This document shows positions 43,074-52,076 of a DNA stretch of 64,000 nt, in pieces. The stretch is from DATKFM01 sp046154965. Lineage in GTDB: Bacteria; Pseudomonadota; Alphaproteobacteria; Dongiales; Dongiaceae. The first letter of the stretch is position 1. Every line of letters begins with the position of its first letter. Location of the stretch: the NCBI GenBank assembly GCA_046154965.1, contig JBJXDY010000114.1, positions 62,001 through 126,000 of the forward strand, written 5' to 3'. Both the position numbers and the translations under genes were made by a program. Under the pieces are notes generated by a model, which saw only the letters and a program-made list of their open reading frames with translations, had not been told where the DNA came from and ran no database searches.

Positions 43074-43997
43074 ATGAACCAGCCCAAATCCGTCGACGAA
43101 ACCCTCGCCCTGCTCAAGGCCGGCAACTATGTCGCGGACCGCAGCCTGGCCACGGCCCTCTATCTGGCGCTCAGCCTGAACCGGCCCTTGTTCCTGGAGG
43201 GCGAGGCCGGCGTCGGCAAGACGGAGATCGCCAAGGTGCTGGCGGCGACGCTGGGCCGGCGGCTGGTGCGCCTGCAATGCTATGAGGGCCTGGATGTCGC
43301 CTCCGCGGTCTATGAATGGAACTACGCCCGGCAAATGATCGAGATCCGGCTGGCCGAGGCCATGGGCGACAGCAATCGCGACATGCTGGGCACCGATATC
43401 TTTTCCGAGCGGTTCTTGATCAAGCGACCGCTGCTGCAGGCCCTGCAGAGAGACGTTGCCGGGCCGCCGGTGCTGCTGATCGACGAGCTCGACCGGACGG
43501 ACGAACCCTTCGAGGCGTATCTGCTGGAAGTTCTCTCCGATTTCCAGATCACGATCCCGGAGATCGGCACCGTGAAAGCCGAGGAGCCGCCGATCGTCAT
43601 CGTGACCTCGAACCGCACCCGGGAAATCCACGATGCGCTGAAGCGGCGCTGCTTTTACCATTGGGTCGACTATCCGGACGCGGCGCGCGAGCTGGAGATC
43701 CTGCGGGTCAAGGCGCCGCGGGCCAGCGATGCGCTCAGCCAGGAGGTGGTCCGCTTCGTGCAGAACCTGCGACAGCGCGATTTGTTCAAGTTGCCGGGCA
43801 TCGCCGAGACGATCGACTGGACCGATGCGCTGATTCAGCTCAACTGCGTCGCCCTCGACGGGCAGTCGATCGACAACACGCTGGGCGTGCTGCTGAAGTA
43901 CCAGGACGATATCGCGAAGATCCGCGGCAGTGAAGCGGCCGCCCTGCTGCAGCAGGTGAAGGCGGAACTGGCCTCCACCAAGGTGGCGCGGAACTGA
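43074..43997 (+). CDS. coxD: MoxR-family AAA+ ATPase (CoxD-like)
   Basis: This 307-residue AAA+ ATPase has Walker A GEAGVGKTE (near 42-50), Walker B LLIDELDRTDE (near 135-145), sensor VTSNRTREIHDALKRRC and the arginine finger region. CoxD of the carbon monoxide dehydrogenase system belongs to this group and works with CoxE to insert the copper/sulfur ligand of the active site. Its gene is 9.5 kb from coxSLM but near coxE- and coxF-like genes. The ATG at 43074 is preferred; the longer frame from 43008 lacks support. Confidence 0.9.
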   Translation: MNQPKSVDETLALLKAGNYVADRSLATALYLALSLNRPLFLEGEAGVGKTEIAKVLAATLGRRLVRLQCYEGLDVASAVYEWNYARQMIEIRLAEAMGDSNRDMLGTDIFSERFLIKRPLLQALQRDVAGPPVLLIDELDRTDEPFEAYLLEVLSDFQITIPEIGTVKAEEPPIVIVTSNRTREIHDALKRRCFYHWVDYPDAARELEILRVKAPRASDALSQEVVRFVQNLRQRDLFKLPGIAETIDWTDALIQLNCVALDGQSIDNTLGVLLKYQDDIAKIRGSEAAALLQQVKAELASTKVARN

Positions 43998-44247
43998 TCG
44001 TCGGCTTGCAGAGTCTTCTTGGGGTCTTCTTGAGCTGCCTGGCGGTGGCCTGTTTCGAGGATCAAGCCAGGCCGCAAGTTTGTCCCCCATAGGACCATGC
44101 GGCCGAGCGGCGGTGATAATCGATCATTGCCATCGCAAGTCCGGCGCCGTGCAAATCATGCGGCGGTCCGGAAATGCCTCACTGCTCGAAGCGGATCTCC
44201 AGTCTCATTTGCGCATCGCAGACTCAAGAAGACTATGCTAACCGAAA

Positions 44248-44706
44248 TCAGGCGCCGGCCATCGGCGGCGCCACGTCCAGCAGATCCCGGACCATGTCGA
44301 TCAGTTCCCGTGCGCCGAAGGGTTTCTTCAAAACCCTGTCGGCGCCGATCTGCGACGCCATGGTCAGGCTGGGCATGCCGCGGCTGTTGCCGTTGCCGCC
44401 GGAAATGGCGATGACCTTGAGGCCCGGATTCCGCTGCCGGATCGCATGGATCACGTCGATGCCGTCCATTCCCGGCATCAGGATATCGGTGATGACCAGC
44501 GATACGCCGTGCTGCTCCAGGGCGACCATCGCGGCCTCCCCGTCCTCGGCGGCGACGACCTGAAATCCGGCGAGTTCCAGGGCATCCCGGAAGGTCTCGC
44601 GGAAATCGTGGTCGTCATCGATGATGAGGATGGAGCTATTCAAGGTCAAGAATTTCCGTAGTTGGACCGGCAGTGCGCCGCCCCAGCGGGAGCGATCCGT
44701 TGCCAT
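44248..44706 (-). CDS. Single-domain response regulator
   Basis: This 152-residue protein is mostly one receiver domain: acidic pocket IIDDD (near 28-32), phosphoacceptor Asp in LVITDILMP, switch residues in VIAISGGNGN and the lysine in KKPFGARE. No output domain follows, so it acts by protein contact, as in CheY-like or kinase-shuttle proteins. It shares AISGG and the general frame with the two receivers at 46.7 and 47.2 kb, suggesting a common ancestor. The leading 24 residues may be extra; a start near LTLNSS is possible. Confidence 0.9.
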   Translation of the reverse strand: MATDRSRWGGALPVQLRKFLTLNSSILIIDDDHDFRETFRDALELAGFQVVAAEDGEAAMVALEQHGVSLVITDILMPGMDGIDVIHAIRQRNPGLKVIAISGGNGNSRGMPSLTMASQIGADRVLKKPFGARELIDMVRDLLDVAPPMAGA

Positions 44707-44732
44707 CTGCGTCGGTCCTCTGTGGTCCGGCC

Positions 44733-45020
44733 CTACGCGTGTCCGACGCGGTCGAACATGACCAGCATCAGATTGCGCAGATCCTTCATTGCCCAGTGAT
44801 AGTCCTGGGTGGCCGATTTCGATTTGACGTCATAGAGCGTCTCGAGGATGGCGTGCTTCGGATAGGAGTCGCACGTGTCTTCGATCACGCGTTCCAGGAT
44901 CGGCAGGTAAACTTCCCGATCCTCGGGGAACATTCTCAACATCTGGACGAGCTTGCAGCACAGATCAAGGCTGCCGTGGAGCTCGATACTATGGTCATTC
45001 GTCGTCGCAATGCCGTACAT
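44733..45020 (-). CDS. Small protein of unknown function
   Basis: This 95-residue protein begins MYGIATTNDHSIELHG with GAGGAAG upstream. It appears mainly helical, with a middle rich in conserved-looking Leu/Glu/Asp and two cysteines (near 22 and 52). There is no signal or membrane span. It lies 26 bases before a single-domain response regulator on the same strand and may belong to its transcript. The longer open frame up to 45161 has no supporting start. Confidence 0.7.
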   Translation of the reverse strand: MYGIATTNDHSIELHGSLDLCCKLVQMLRMFPEDREVYLPILERVIEDTCDSYPKHAILETLYDVKSKSATQDYHWAMKDLRNLMLVMFDRVGHA

Positions 45021-45462
45021 GGTCTGCTTCCTCTTTGTTGGCCACGGGTTCGGTTCTCGGTCCTGTGGTGCCGGCGATTTTCGCGATGCAGTAGTGCTTT
45101 TTGCCCAATTCTGCGTCGTCCGCCGACAGACCTTTGCAACTTGTATCTTGCGAGCCATCACATGCCGGATGGCGTTCGCCTCAATTCAAGCTTTCACTCC
45201 TTTGATCGGCCGCGGAACCGATCTCTTCCAGGTTCGCCGCTCACCTCTGGCGATCCGGACCTTCCCCACAACAGAGACGCCCGGGCATCCGCGTGGAAAC
45301 CAATATGAATTTTCGAGCTTAAGGACCGGTGAAACGGCCGGAGACGAGACCTATAGGCCGGCTTATAGGTTGCTATAGTCTGCGGCTGGCGGCGACGCCG
45401 GGGATGCGGTAGGTACTCGACAAAGCCCTATCGGATGCTTCTGCCGCAGAGCAAGTAGAGAA
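45021..45462. other. Intergenic region upstream of coxE-like gene
   Basis: This 442-base region lies between two divergent genes. The only structure I can point to is an inverted repeat near the coxE side: ACCTATA (45349-45355) and TATAGGT (45364-45370) around eight bases, which may be an operator. No open frame here has a plausible start or family resemblance. Confidence 0.5.
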
Positions 45463-46695
45463 ATGCAAACACCACGTGAACAGCCCGACGATGGCCGGCT
45501 TGTCGCGAATTTGATGCAGTTTGCGCGCACTTTGCGCGCCGCAGGCTTGCCGGTCGGGCCCGGCCGCGTTCTCGATGCTTTGCGCGCGGTCCAGGCCGTG
45601 GGCATCATGAGCCGCGAGGATTTCTACTGGGCGCTCCATGCCAGCCTGGTAAACCGGCGCGACCAGCATGACCTGTTCGACCAGGCGTTCCATATCTTCT
45701 GGCGCAATCCCAAGATTCTGGAACGGATGATGGCAATGCTGCTGCCGCAGATGCGCGCGCCGGCCAAGGATGAGGAGCGGGTGGAAATGAACCGCCGCCT
45801 AGCCGAGGCACTCGGCAAAGAGAACACCGGCAACGAGGGCGAGGAACCGGCGGAGAAAGAGATCGAGTTCGACGCCGCCCTCACCTATTCCGACCGGGAA
45901 CTGCTGCAGACCATGGACTTCGAGAAAATGTCCGGCGACGAACTGGCCAAGGCGAAGCGGCTGATCGCCGGCATGCGGCTGCCGATCATGGACGTGGCGA
46001 CCCGGCGTCACCGGCCGGACCGCAGCGGCGCGCGGATCGACATGCGCAATACCCTGCGCGCCGCGTTGCGCAGCGCCGACGCAATCCCGCTCCGCCGGCG
46101 CAGCGTTCGCCGGCGCCATCCGCCGCTGGTGATCCTCTGCGACATCTCCGGCTCCATGAGCCGCTATTCCCGCATCGCTCTGCATTTCATGCATGCGGTC
46201 ACCAATGATCGCGACCGGGTCTACACTTTCCTGTTCGGCACCCGCCTGACCAACATCACTCGCGATCTCCGCCACCGCGACATCGATCTGGCCCTGGAGA
46301 GTGTGGGGAAAAAGGTGCAGGACTGGTCCGGCGGCACTCGCATTGGCCAATGCCTGCAGGAGTTCAATGCTAGATGGTCGCGGCGGGTGCTCGGTCAGGG
46401 GGCCGTCGTGCTGTTCATCAGCGACGGGCTGGACCGCGACGGCGCGCAGGGGCTGGCGATGGAAATGGAGCGGCTGCACAAATCCTGCCGGCGGCTGATT
46501 TGGCTCAATCCCCTGCTCCGCTATGAAGGTTTTGAGCCGAGGTCCCAGGGGGCGAAGGCGATCATGCCCCATGTGGATGATTTCCGCCGCGTGCATAACC
46601 TGCAAAGCTTGGCGGATCTGACCCAGGTACTGAGCCAGCCGCCGCGCCGGCGGCTGGAAGCCAGGAGCCAGTGGACGCTCGCAGCCGAAAGCTAG
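45463..46695 (+). CDS. coxE: VWA-domain protein, CoxE-like
   Basis: This 410-residue protein has a helical N-terminal region, an acidic linker near 120-135 and a C-terminal von Willebrand factor A domain with the metal-ion-dependent adhesion site DISGSMS (about residue 228) and the following TRIGQCL and SDGLDRDG. CoxE proteins act with the MoxR ATPase CoxD to mature molybdenum hydroxylases. It lies 1.5 kb from the coxD-like gene and is flanked by single-domain regulators on the other strand. Confidence 0.92.
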   Translation: MQTPREQPDDGRLVANLMQFARTLRAAGLPVGPGRVLDALRAVQAVGIMSREDFYWALHASLVNRRDQHDLFDQAFHIFWRNPKILERMMAMLLPQMRAPAKDEERVEMNRRLAEALGKENTGNEGEEPAEKEIEFDAALTYSDRELLQTMDFEKMSGDELAKAKRLIAGMRLPIMDVATRRHRPDRSGARIDMRNTLRAALRSADAIPLRRRSVRRRHPPLVILCDISGSMSRYSRIALHFMHAVTNDRDRVYTFLFGTRLTNITRDLRHRDIDLALESVGKKVQDWSGGTRIGQCLQEFNARWSRRVLGQGAVVLFISDGLDRDGAQGLAMEMERLHKSCRRLIWLNPLLRYEGFEPRSQGAKAIMPHVDDFRRVHNLQSLADLTQVLSQPPRRRLEARSQWTLAAES

Positions 46696-46705
46696 CGGCC
46701 GGCAA

Positions 46706-47074
46706 TCAGTTCAGCATTTCGCGCACGGCGCACAGCAGATCGTTTGGCATGAACGGCTTGGGCAATGAACGGTTCGCGCCAATCCGGCGGGCGATGTCAA
46801 GCAGGCTGGTGCCGAAATTCTGGCTACCGCCGGAGATCGCCAGAATCTTGAGGTCGCCCCGCGTATCCCGCAAGCGCCGGATGGTCTCGATCCCATCCAT
46901 CTGGGGCATCATGATGTCGGTGATCACGAGATCGATCGCCTTGTCCTTCATCACTGTTTGGGCATGCATGCCATTGGCTGCTGTCATAACATTGAATCCG
47001 GCCGACACCAGCGTGTCTTCAAGGGTCGAACGGACGAGCATGTCGTCGTCGATCAGAAGTATGTTCGCGGACAT
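46706..47074 (-). CDS. Single-domain response regulator (duplicate copy, distal)
   Basis: This 122-residue receiver has acidic pocket LIDDD, phosphoacceptor Asp in LVITDIMMP, switch region ILAISGG and lysine in LPKPFMP. By eye it matches about 70% of the neighbour at 47229. CAGGAGAG sits before the ATG. Together with a fossil of a kinase end directly upstream (47119-47199), it is one half of a tandem duplication that originally included the 3' end of the hybrid kinase. It ends 11 bases from the convergent VWA gene. Confidence 0.93.
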   Translation of the reverse strand: MSANILLIDDDMLVRSTLEDTLVSAGFNVMTAANGMHAQTVMKDKAIDLVITDIMMPQMDGIETIRRLRDTRGDLKILAISGGSQNFGTSLLDIARRIGANRSLPKPFMPNDLLCAVREMLN

Positions 47075-47118
47075 GTATGTCTCTCCTGGAAAACGAGTGG
47101 GCTTGAGCAAGAACCGGA

Positions 47119-47199
47119 TCAATGCACGGTCGCGTTGCTATCTGACGCTTCGCCGATCTTGCGAGCGAAATCATCCGGGGAGTCGGGCTTAGACAACAG
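47119..47199 (-). pseudogene. Fossil of the hybrid kinase C-terminus between two receivers
   Basis: On the minus strand this stretch encodes LLSKPDSPDDFARKIGEASD then SNATVH and a stop, matching the last 26 residues of the hybrid kinase at 47640 (LPKPYSPDDLARKIREALD then ASVTVH). Upstream the frame has no similarity. It lies 44 bases before the distal receiver start, against 39 bases between the intact kinase stop and the proximal receiver. This shows that a segment with the kinase 3' end plus receiver was duplicated and that one kinase end then decayed. Confidence 0.75.
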
Positions 47200-47228
47200 A
47201 TGCCTGGTTCGCCGGCTTGGTCCCGGCG

Positions 47229-47600
47229 TTAGTGGAGCATTTCCCGTATCATGTTCAGCAGATCGTCGGGCATGAACGGCTTCGGCAGCGAACGGTCGGC
47301 GCCGATCTTGCGCGCGAGGTCCAGCAGGCCGGTCCCGAGATTGGGGCCGCCACCCGAAATCGCCAGAATCTTTACCGTGCCATGCTGTTCCCTCAGGCGG
47401 CGGATCGTTTCGATGCCGTTCACCTGCGGCATCATGATGTCGGTAATGACCAGATCCACCGGGTTGCCGCGGATCATGCCCTCGGCATCTGCACCGTTCG
47501 ACGCCGTCACCACATTGAACCCGGCGGTGCACAGCGTATCTTCGAGCGTCGACCGCACGAGCATGTCGTCATCGATCAGCAGGATGTTCGCGGTCATCAT
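47229..47600 (-). CDS. Single-domain response regulator (proximal copy)
   Basis: This 123-residue receiver begins with two Met codons (47600 or 47597; GAGGAGA upstream supports either) and has LIDDD, LVITDIMMP, ILAISGG and LPKPFMP as in its distal duplicate. Differences cluster in the alpha2-alpha3 region (residues 36-47 and 70-75), the usual partner-recognition face, so the copies may serve different kinases. It follows the five-PAS hybrid kinase by 39 bases and is the natural partner of it. Confidence 0.93.
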   Translation of the reverse strand: MMTANILLIDDDMLVRSTLEDTLCTAGFNVVTASNGADAEGMIRGNPVDLVITDIMMPQVNGIETIRRLREQHGTVKILAISGGGPNLGTGLLDLARKIGADRSLPKPFMPDDLLNMIREMLH

Positions 47601-47639
47601 CCAATCTCCTCGCGGCACGGACACCCGGCCGGTTCTCTC

Positions 47640-50600
47640 TCAGTGAACTGTCACGCTTGCGTCCAGCGCTTCGCGGATTTTCCGGGCCAGGTCGTCGGGG
47701 GAATAGGGTTTCGGCAGCCAGATTCCTTCCTCGTCCAGATGCCCTTTGGCGTACCCTGAGGTGTAGAGGACCTTCAACTCCGGCCGCTGACGAAGCGCTT
47801 CCTTGGCCAGTACAGCGCCGCTCATGCCCCCGGGCATGACGATATCCGTGAACAGCAGTTTAATGTCTTTGTTCAGATGCAGCTGCATCAGGGCCGAGGC
47901 GCCGTTCTCCGCTTCGCGGACGGCATATCCGAGTGTCAGCAGCAACTCGCGGACCGTCGATCGCACCTGGGGGTCGTCCTCGACGCAAAGGACAGTCTCC
48001 TTGTCCTCCGGCTCGGCCGCGGCACGCTTCTCTATCTTTTCTTCGCGCTCCTCGGCTTCGGCCTTGGCGCGGGGCAGATAGAGCTTGAACACCGTGCCCC
48101 GATCGATCTCGCTCTCGACATCGACCCAGCCGCCGGACTGGCTGACAAAGCCGTAGATCATGCTGAGTCCGAGACCGGTGCCCTTGCCGACCTCTTTCGT
48201 CGTAAAGAACGGTTCGAAAATCTTCTTCATTACTTCCGGCGGCATGCCGCAGCCGCTGTCGCGGACCGCCAACATGACGAAGGAGCCCGAAGGCTTGTCC
48301 GGCTTGCTCTCGTCGACATACAGGATCTGGTTCGATGTCGTGATATCCAACCGCCCGGAGTTCTTCATCGCGTCCCGGGCGTTGACGGCGAGATTGACCA
48401 GCGCCGATTCAAGTTGGGCCGGATCTACATGACTCTGCCAGAGGTCCGCCGAAAGCTGCAGATCGATCTCGATCGTGGAGCCGAGCGTGCGGCGCAGGAG
48501 TTCCGTCATGCCGGAGACCAGACCGTTCACGTCGGTGGTCTTGGGCATCAGCGTCTGCCGGCGCGAGAATGCAAGGAGGCGCTTGGTCAACTCCGAACTG
48601 CGCTCAGCCGCCTGGCTGATCATGTTGAGGCGCCGCTGCATGGCTGCATCGGCGGGCGCCGAGGCCAGGATCATGTGCAGATTGGCGATGATGACGGTCA
48701 GGAGATTGTTGAAGTCATGGGCCACGCCACCGGTCATCTGGCCGATGATATCCATCTTCTGCGCCTGGATCAGCGCCTCGGTCTGGCGCTTACTGTCGCT
48801 GACATCGATCATCACGCCATAGGCAATGTGCCGTCCGTCCGCCTGCTGCTCGACATCGACGATATCCCGCACCCAGACCGGCTTATCGTCCTTGCCGATC
48901 ACGCGGTACTCTTCCGAAATTCCGACCTTGTCGTCATGGAGCCGGCGCGCCGCCGCCATAGCGCGGAGCCTGTCGTCGGGGTGCAGCCGCGACATCCAGA
49001 ACCCCTCGCCGGTCCAGGCCGACACCGGATATCCCAGCAGTTCTTCTGCCTGCGGGCCGACATAGGTATAGCGGCGGGTCTGCAGATCCCAGGTGTAGGG
49101 CACAATGTTGGTGGATTCGACCAGATGCCGGAAGCGCCGCTCGCTCTCATGCAGCTTCTCTTCCGCCAGCTTCTTCTCGGTGATGTCGCGGCCGACCGAT
49201 TGATAGCCGAGGACATTGCCCTGGGCATCGAAGAAAGCGCGGTCTGTCCATTGCTGATGGCGGACTTGGCCGTCTGGCCGCAGGTCCTTCTGCTCCATCG
49301 TCACGACCGGCATCTCGGGCGTGAGCTGGGCAAGGTACTTCAGGATGTTTTCCTGCTCGGATTCCGGCACCTGCTTGAGGAACGGAGTGTTCAGCAGATC
49401 TTCGGGCGTTCTCTCGAAGTACCGGCAATAGGCATCGTTGACGAAGGTCAGTATTCCGTCGGCATCGAATCGGATCAGGAACTCGGTCTGATCCTCGATG
49501 ATTGCCCGGTACTTGGCTTCGTTGCGCTGCAATTTCCGCTCCGCTTCCTTGCGGTCCGTAATCTCGACGCTGACGGTGGCGACATACTTGACGTTCCCCG
49601 CATCGTCGCGCAGCGGCGCCTTGGAGGCGAGCCAAGTGGTCGTACGTCCATCCGCATCCTTCCGCTCATTTTCATAGAGCTCGGAGTGCTGGCCGCTGGC
49701 GATGACCTCGGCTTCGCGTCCCTCGACATGGGCCATGTGTTCCGGCGTATAAAGTTCGGAAGCCATGCGGCCGTTGAACCAGTCCAGCGGCTTGTCGTGG
49801 AACTCGGCAAAGGCATTGTTGACCAGGACATAGCGGCCCTGGAGATCCTTGACGCTGATGGTTGCGGGAACCGCATCGATCACCGAGCGCAGCAGCGCCC
49901 GGCTTTCCCGCAGCGCCTGTTCGGCGCGACGCTTGGCGGTGATGTCGATGATGCTGCCATAAGCGACCCGGCGGCCCTCCGGGTCGGTATCGAAATGAAA
50001 GACGTCGCGGACCCAGAGCACGTCGCTGTTGGCGGCGACGATGCGATACTCCAGTTCGCCGCTGCTGCTCGACGCACAGGCGATGCCCCACTCCCGGTCG
50101 AACTGCTCGCGGTCCAGTTCATGCACATGCTGGTAACGGAAGCCTTCGAAGTTCCAAGCCTGCATACCCGTATGCAGCAGCTTGGAGATCTGCGAGCCGA
50201 TATAGGTGTAGCGGTTCTCGAGCACGTCGAAGCTGTAGGGAACCACGTCCATCTTTTCGAGCATGAGGCGGTGCCGCCGCTCGCTCGCCTCGATCGCGCT
50301 TTCGATCCGCTTGCGCGCGGCGATATTGATCACCAGCCCATACATGAAGCTGCCGGATTCCCGGTCCGTGACCCTCATCTGGTCCCGCAGCCAGACGAAA
50401 TCGCCGGCCGGATTTAGGAAGCGGTACTCGAAAGTGCGTCCCGGCGTCTTGCTGTCGGCCGTCTTCTGCAGATGTTCGAAGCGGACGCGATCGGCCGGAT
50501 GCACGCGGGAAAGCCAGAAGCCGGGACGGATGAGATCGGCGGACGGGTAACCGAAAATTTGCTCCGCCTGTGGCGACACATAGTTGTAGCGTGCCTCGGC

Positions 50601-50759
50601 CACGTCCCAGACATAAGCGACTCCCTCGATCGACTCCAGGATCTCACGAAGCTGGCCGCCGCCCTGCGCGTCAGCAGGTGCGGGCGCGGCCTCAGGCTCA
50701 TGGTGCTGCTGCGGCGAGCGGTCGTCTTTCAAACGTTTCGGGAGTACGTTCCAAACCAT
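47640..50759 (-). CDS. Hybrid sensor histidine kinase with five PAS domains
   Basis: This 1039-residue soluble kinase has, in order, five PAS/PAC modules (about 35-160, 165-285, 290-405, 410-530 and 540-660), a dimerisation/phosphoacceptor domain with GGVAHDFNNLL near 685, an ATPase domain (NLAVNARDAM, DSGCGMPPEV, GKGTGLGLSM) and a C-terminal receiver with Asp in LLFTDIVMPGG. There is no membrane segment or signal, so it senses cytoplasmic cues through its PAS pockets. The ATG at 50759 is preferred over the TTG at 50768. The gene is followed by its two receiver genes. It lies between coxE- and coxF-like genes. Confidence 0.95.
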   Translation of the reverse strand: MVWNVLPKRLKDDRSPQQHHEPEAAPAPADAQGGGQLREILESIEGVAYVWDVAEARYNYVSPQAEQIFGYPSADLIRPGFWLSRVHPADRVRFEHLQKTADSKTPGRTFEYRFLNPAGDFVWLRDQMRVTDRESGSFMYGLVINIAARKRIESAIEASERRHRLMLEKMDVVPYSFDVLENRYTYIGSQISKLLHTGMQAWNFEGFRYQHVHELDREQFDREWGIACASSSSGELEYRIVAANSDVLWVRDVFHFDTDPEGRRVAYGSIIDITAKRRAEQALRESRALLRSVIDAVPATISVKDLQGRYVLVNNAFAEFHDKPLDWFNGRMASELYTPEHMAHVEGREAEVIASGQHSELYENERKDADGRTTTWLASKAPLRDDAGNVKYVATVSVEITDRKEAERKLQRNEAKYRAIIEDQTEFLIRFDADGILTFVNDAYCRYFERTPEDLLNTPFLKQVPESEQENILKYLAQLTPEMPVVTMEQKDLRPDGQVRHQQWTDRAFFDAQGNVLGYQSVGRDITEKKLAEEKLHESERRFRHLVESTNIVPYTWDLQTRRYTYVGPQAEELLGYPVSAWTGEGFWMSRLHPDDRLRAMAAARRLHDDKVGISEEYRVIGKDDKPVWVRDIVDVEQQADGRHIAYGVMIDVSDSKRQTEALIQAQKMDIIGQMTGGVAHDFNNLLTVIIANLHMILASAPADAAMQRRLNMISQAAERSSELTKRLLAFSRRQTLMPKTTDVNGLVSGMTELLRRTLGSTIEIDLQLSADLWQSHVDPAQLESALVNLAVNARDAMKNSGRLDITTSNQILYVDESKPDKPSGSFVMLAVRDSGCGMPPEVMKKIFEPFFTTKEVGKGTGLGLSMIYGFVSQSGGWVDVESEIDRGTVFKLYLPRAKAEAEEREEKIEKRAAAEPEDKETVLCVEDDPQVRSTVRELLLTLGYAVREAENGASALMQLHLNKDIKLLFTDIVMPGGMSGAVLAKEALRQRPELKVLYTSGYAKGHLDEEGIWLPKPYSPDDLARKIREALDASVTVH

Positions 50760-51024
50760 GACGAGCAAAGTTCCATAGGGCAGCCGGCCGCGCCGGTACG
50801 CCGGGATTGACGGAAATCGCTGCCAATTTTCACTCTCCTGGTTTCCGGAGAATTTCGGTCTAGACTGTGGCCAGGATGGCTGCGCGGCCGGAGTGCAAGG
50901 CCTTGTATTTCCATGCCTTCCCGGACACAGCAGCCATGGGCCTGGGTGACGGGCAGTTGGCCCCCTATATTGCTATGGACCGCCGCCGAATTGGCGGCAG
51001 CGCGATGTTTCCGGAGGTAACTTC

Positions 51025-51357
51025 ATGAGCGGACAAACCCTTTATGCCGACGATGTGCTCGAGCAGGCGGCCCGCTGGCGCGCTCAGGGCAAGGGCGTCG
51101 CCCTGGCCACGGTGGTCAGCACTTGGGGTTCCTCGCCCCGGCCCACGGGCAGCCAGATGGCCATCGACGACAGTGGCGCCATGACCGGATCGGTCTCCGG
51201 CGGCTGCATCGAGGGTGCCGTGATCCACGAGGCCCTGGCGGCATTGAAAGATGGCAAGCCCCGGCTGCTGGATTTCGGCGTCACCAACGAGCAGGCCTGG
51301 GAAGTCGGCCTCGCCTGCGGCGGCAAGGTCCAGGTGTTCGTGGAACCCGTGACATGA
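51025..51357 (+). CDS. XdhC/CoxF-family protein, N-terminal domain alone
   Basis: This 110-residue protein corresponds to the first domain of XdhC: VVSTWGSSPRPTGSQM and SGSVSGGCIEGAV-type motifs (the latter at about residues 55-65) with a C-terminal LACGGKVQVFVE. XdhC proteins bind molybdenum cofactor, protect its sulfurated form and insert it into xanthine dehydrogenase-type enzymes. GGAGG lies 8 bases before the ATG. Its TGA overlaps the next ATG as ATGA, so the second domain is made in step with it. Confidence 0.9.
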   Translation: MSGQTLYADDVLEQAARWRAQGKGVALATVVSTWGSSPRPTGSQMAIDDSGAMTGSVSGGCIEGAVIHEALAALKDGKPRLLDFGVTNEQAWEVGLACGGKVQVFVEPVT

Positions 51358-52076
51358 AATCCAGCGACCTGGAGAAGATCGTCGCCGAGCGCGCGGCCAA
51401 ACACGCTTTCGCCCTGGTTACAAACCTGAAGTCTGGCGAGCAGGCCGTCTTTTACAGCCAACAAAACATTAACAGTTTTTACTTCGGTTCAGAAATCGGC
51501 TTAGCGGCAGCCGGGGCGCTGGAGGCTGACGCGAGCGGCATCGCCGAGGCCGGCGGCGGGCGATACTTCATCCAGGTGCATAATCCACCGCTCCGGCTCT
51601 TGATCGTCGGTGCGGTCCATATCGCCCAGGCGCTGGCGCCAATGGCAGCCCTGACCGGCTATGGCGTGACTGTCATCGATCCTCGCCGCGCCTTTGCCAC
51701 CGACAGCCGGTTCCCGGACATGGCCAAATCCTCAGCCTGGCCGGACGAGGCGATGGTTGAACTCAAGCCGGACCGGCGCACCGCCGTGGTAACCCTGACC
51801 CACGATCCCAAGCTGGACGATCCGGCGCTGGAGGCGGCGCTGCGGTCCGAGGCCTTCTACATCGGCGCGCTGGGGAGCCGGAAAACCCATGCGTCCAGGC
51901 TGGCGCGGCTCAAAGCCGTAGGTTTCGACGATGCCGCGCTGGCCCGCATCCATGGCCCTGTGGGTCTCTCCATCAACGCCGAGTCCCCGGCCGAGATCGC
52001 GGTGTCCATCATGGCGCAGATCACCGCCGTGCGGCGCCATCAGCCGGATGCCGGCAGCCGCGACCGCGCCGCATGA
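51354..52076 (+). CDS. XdhC/CoxF-family protein, Rossmann domain
   Basis: This 240-residue protein has the C-terminal Rossmann-like domain of XdhC: VGAVHIAQALAPMA near 80-95, VIDPRRAFATDSRF, YIGALGSRKTHASRLARL and ESPAEIAVSIMAQI at the end. The first 70 residues are a partner segment (ALVTNLKSGEQAVFY). In many bacteria both parts are one polypeptide; here they are two overlapping genes. It overlaps the next gene by four bases (ATGA), giving a three-gene molybdenum-cofactor maturation operon. Confidence 0.9.
   Translation: MKSSDLEKIVAERAAKHAFALVTNLKSGEQAVFYSQQNINSFYFGSEIGLAAAGALEADASGIAEAGGGRYFIQVHNPPLRLLIVGAVHIAQALAPMAALTGYGVTVIDPRRAFATDSRFPDMAKSSAWPDEAMVELKPDRRTAVVTLTHDPKLDDPALEAALRSEAFYIGALGSRKTHASRLARLKAVGFDDAALARIHGPVGLSINAESPAEIAVSIMAQITAVRRHQPDAGSRDRAA

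Noticed and set aside
47877..50417. 846-codon plus-strand open frame
   Set aside because: It is antisense to the five-PAS kinase, whose domains are unmistakable. The frame has no recognisable domain.
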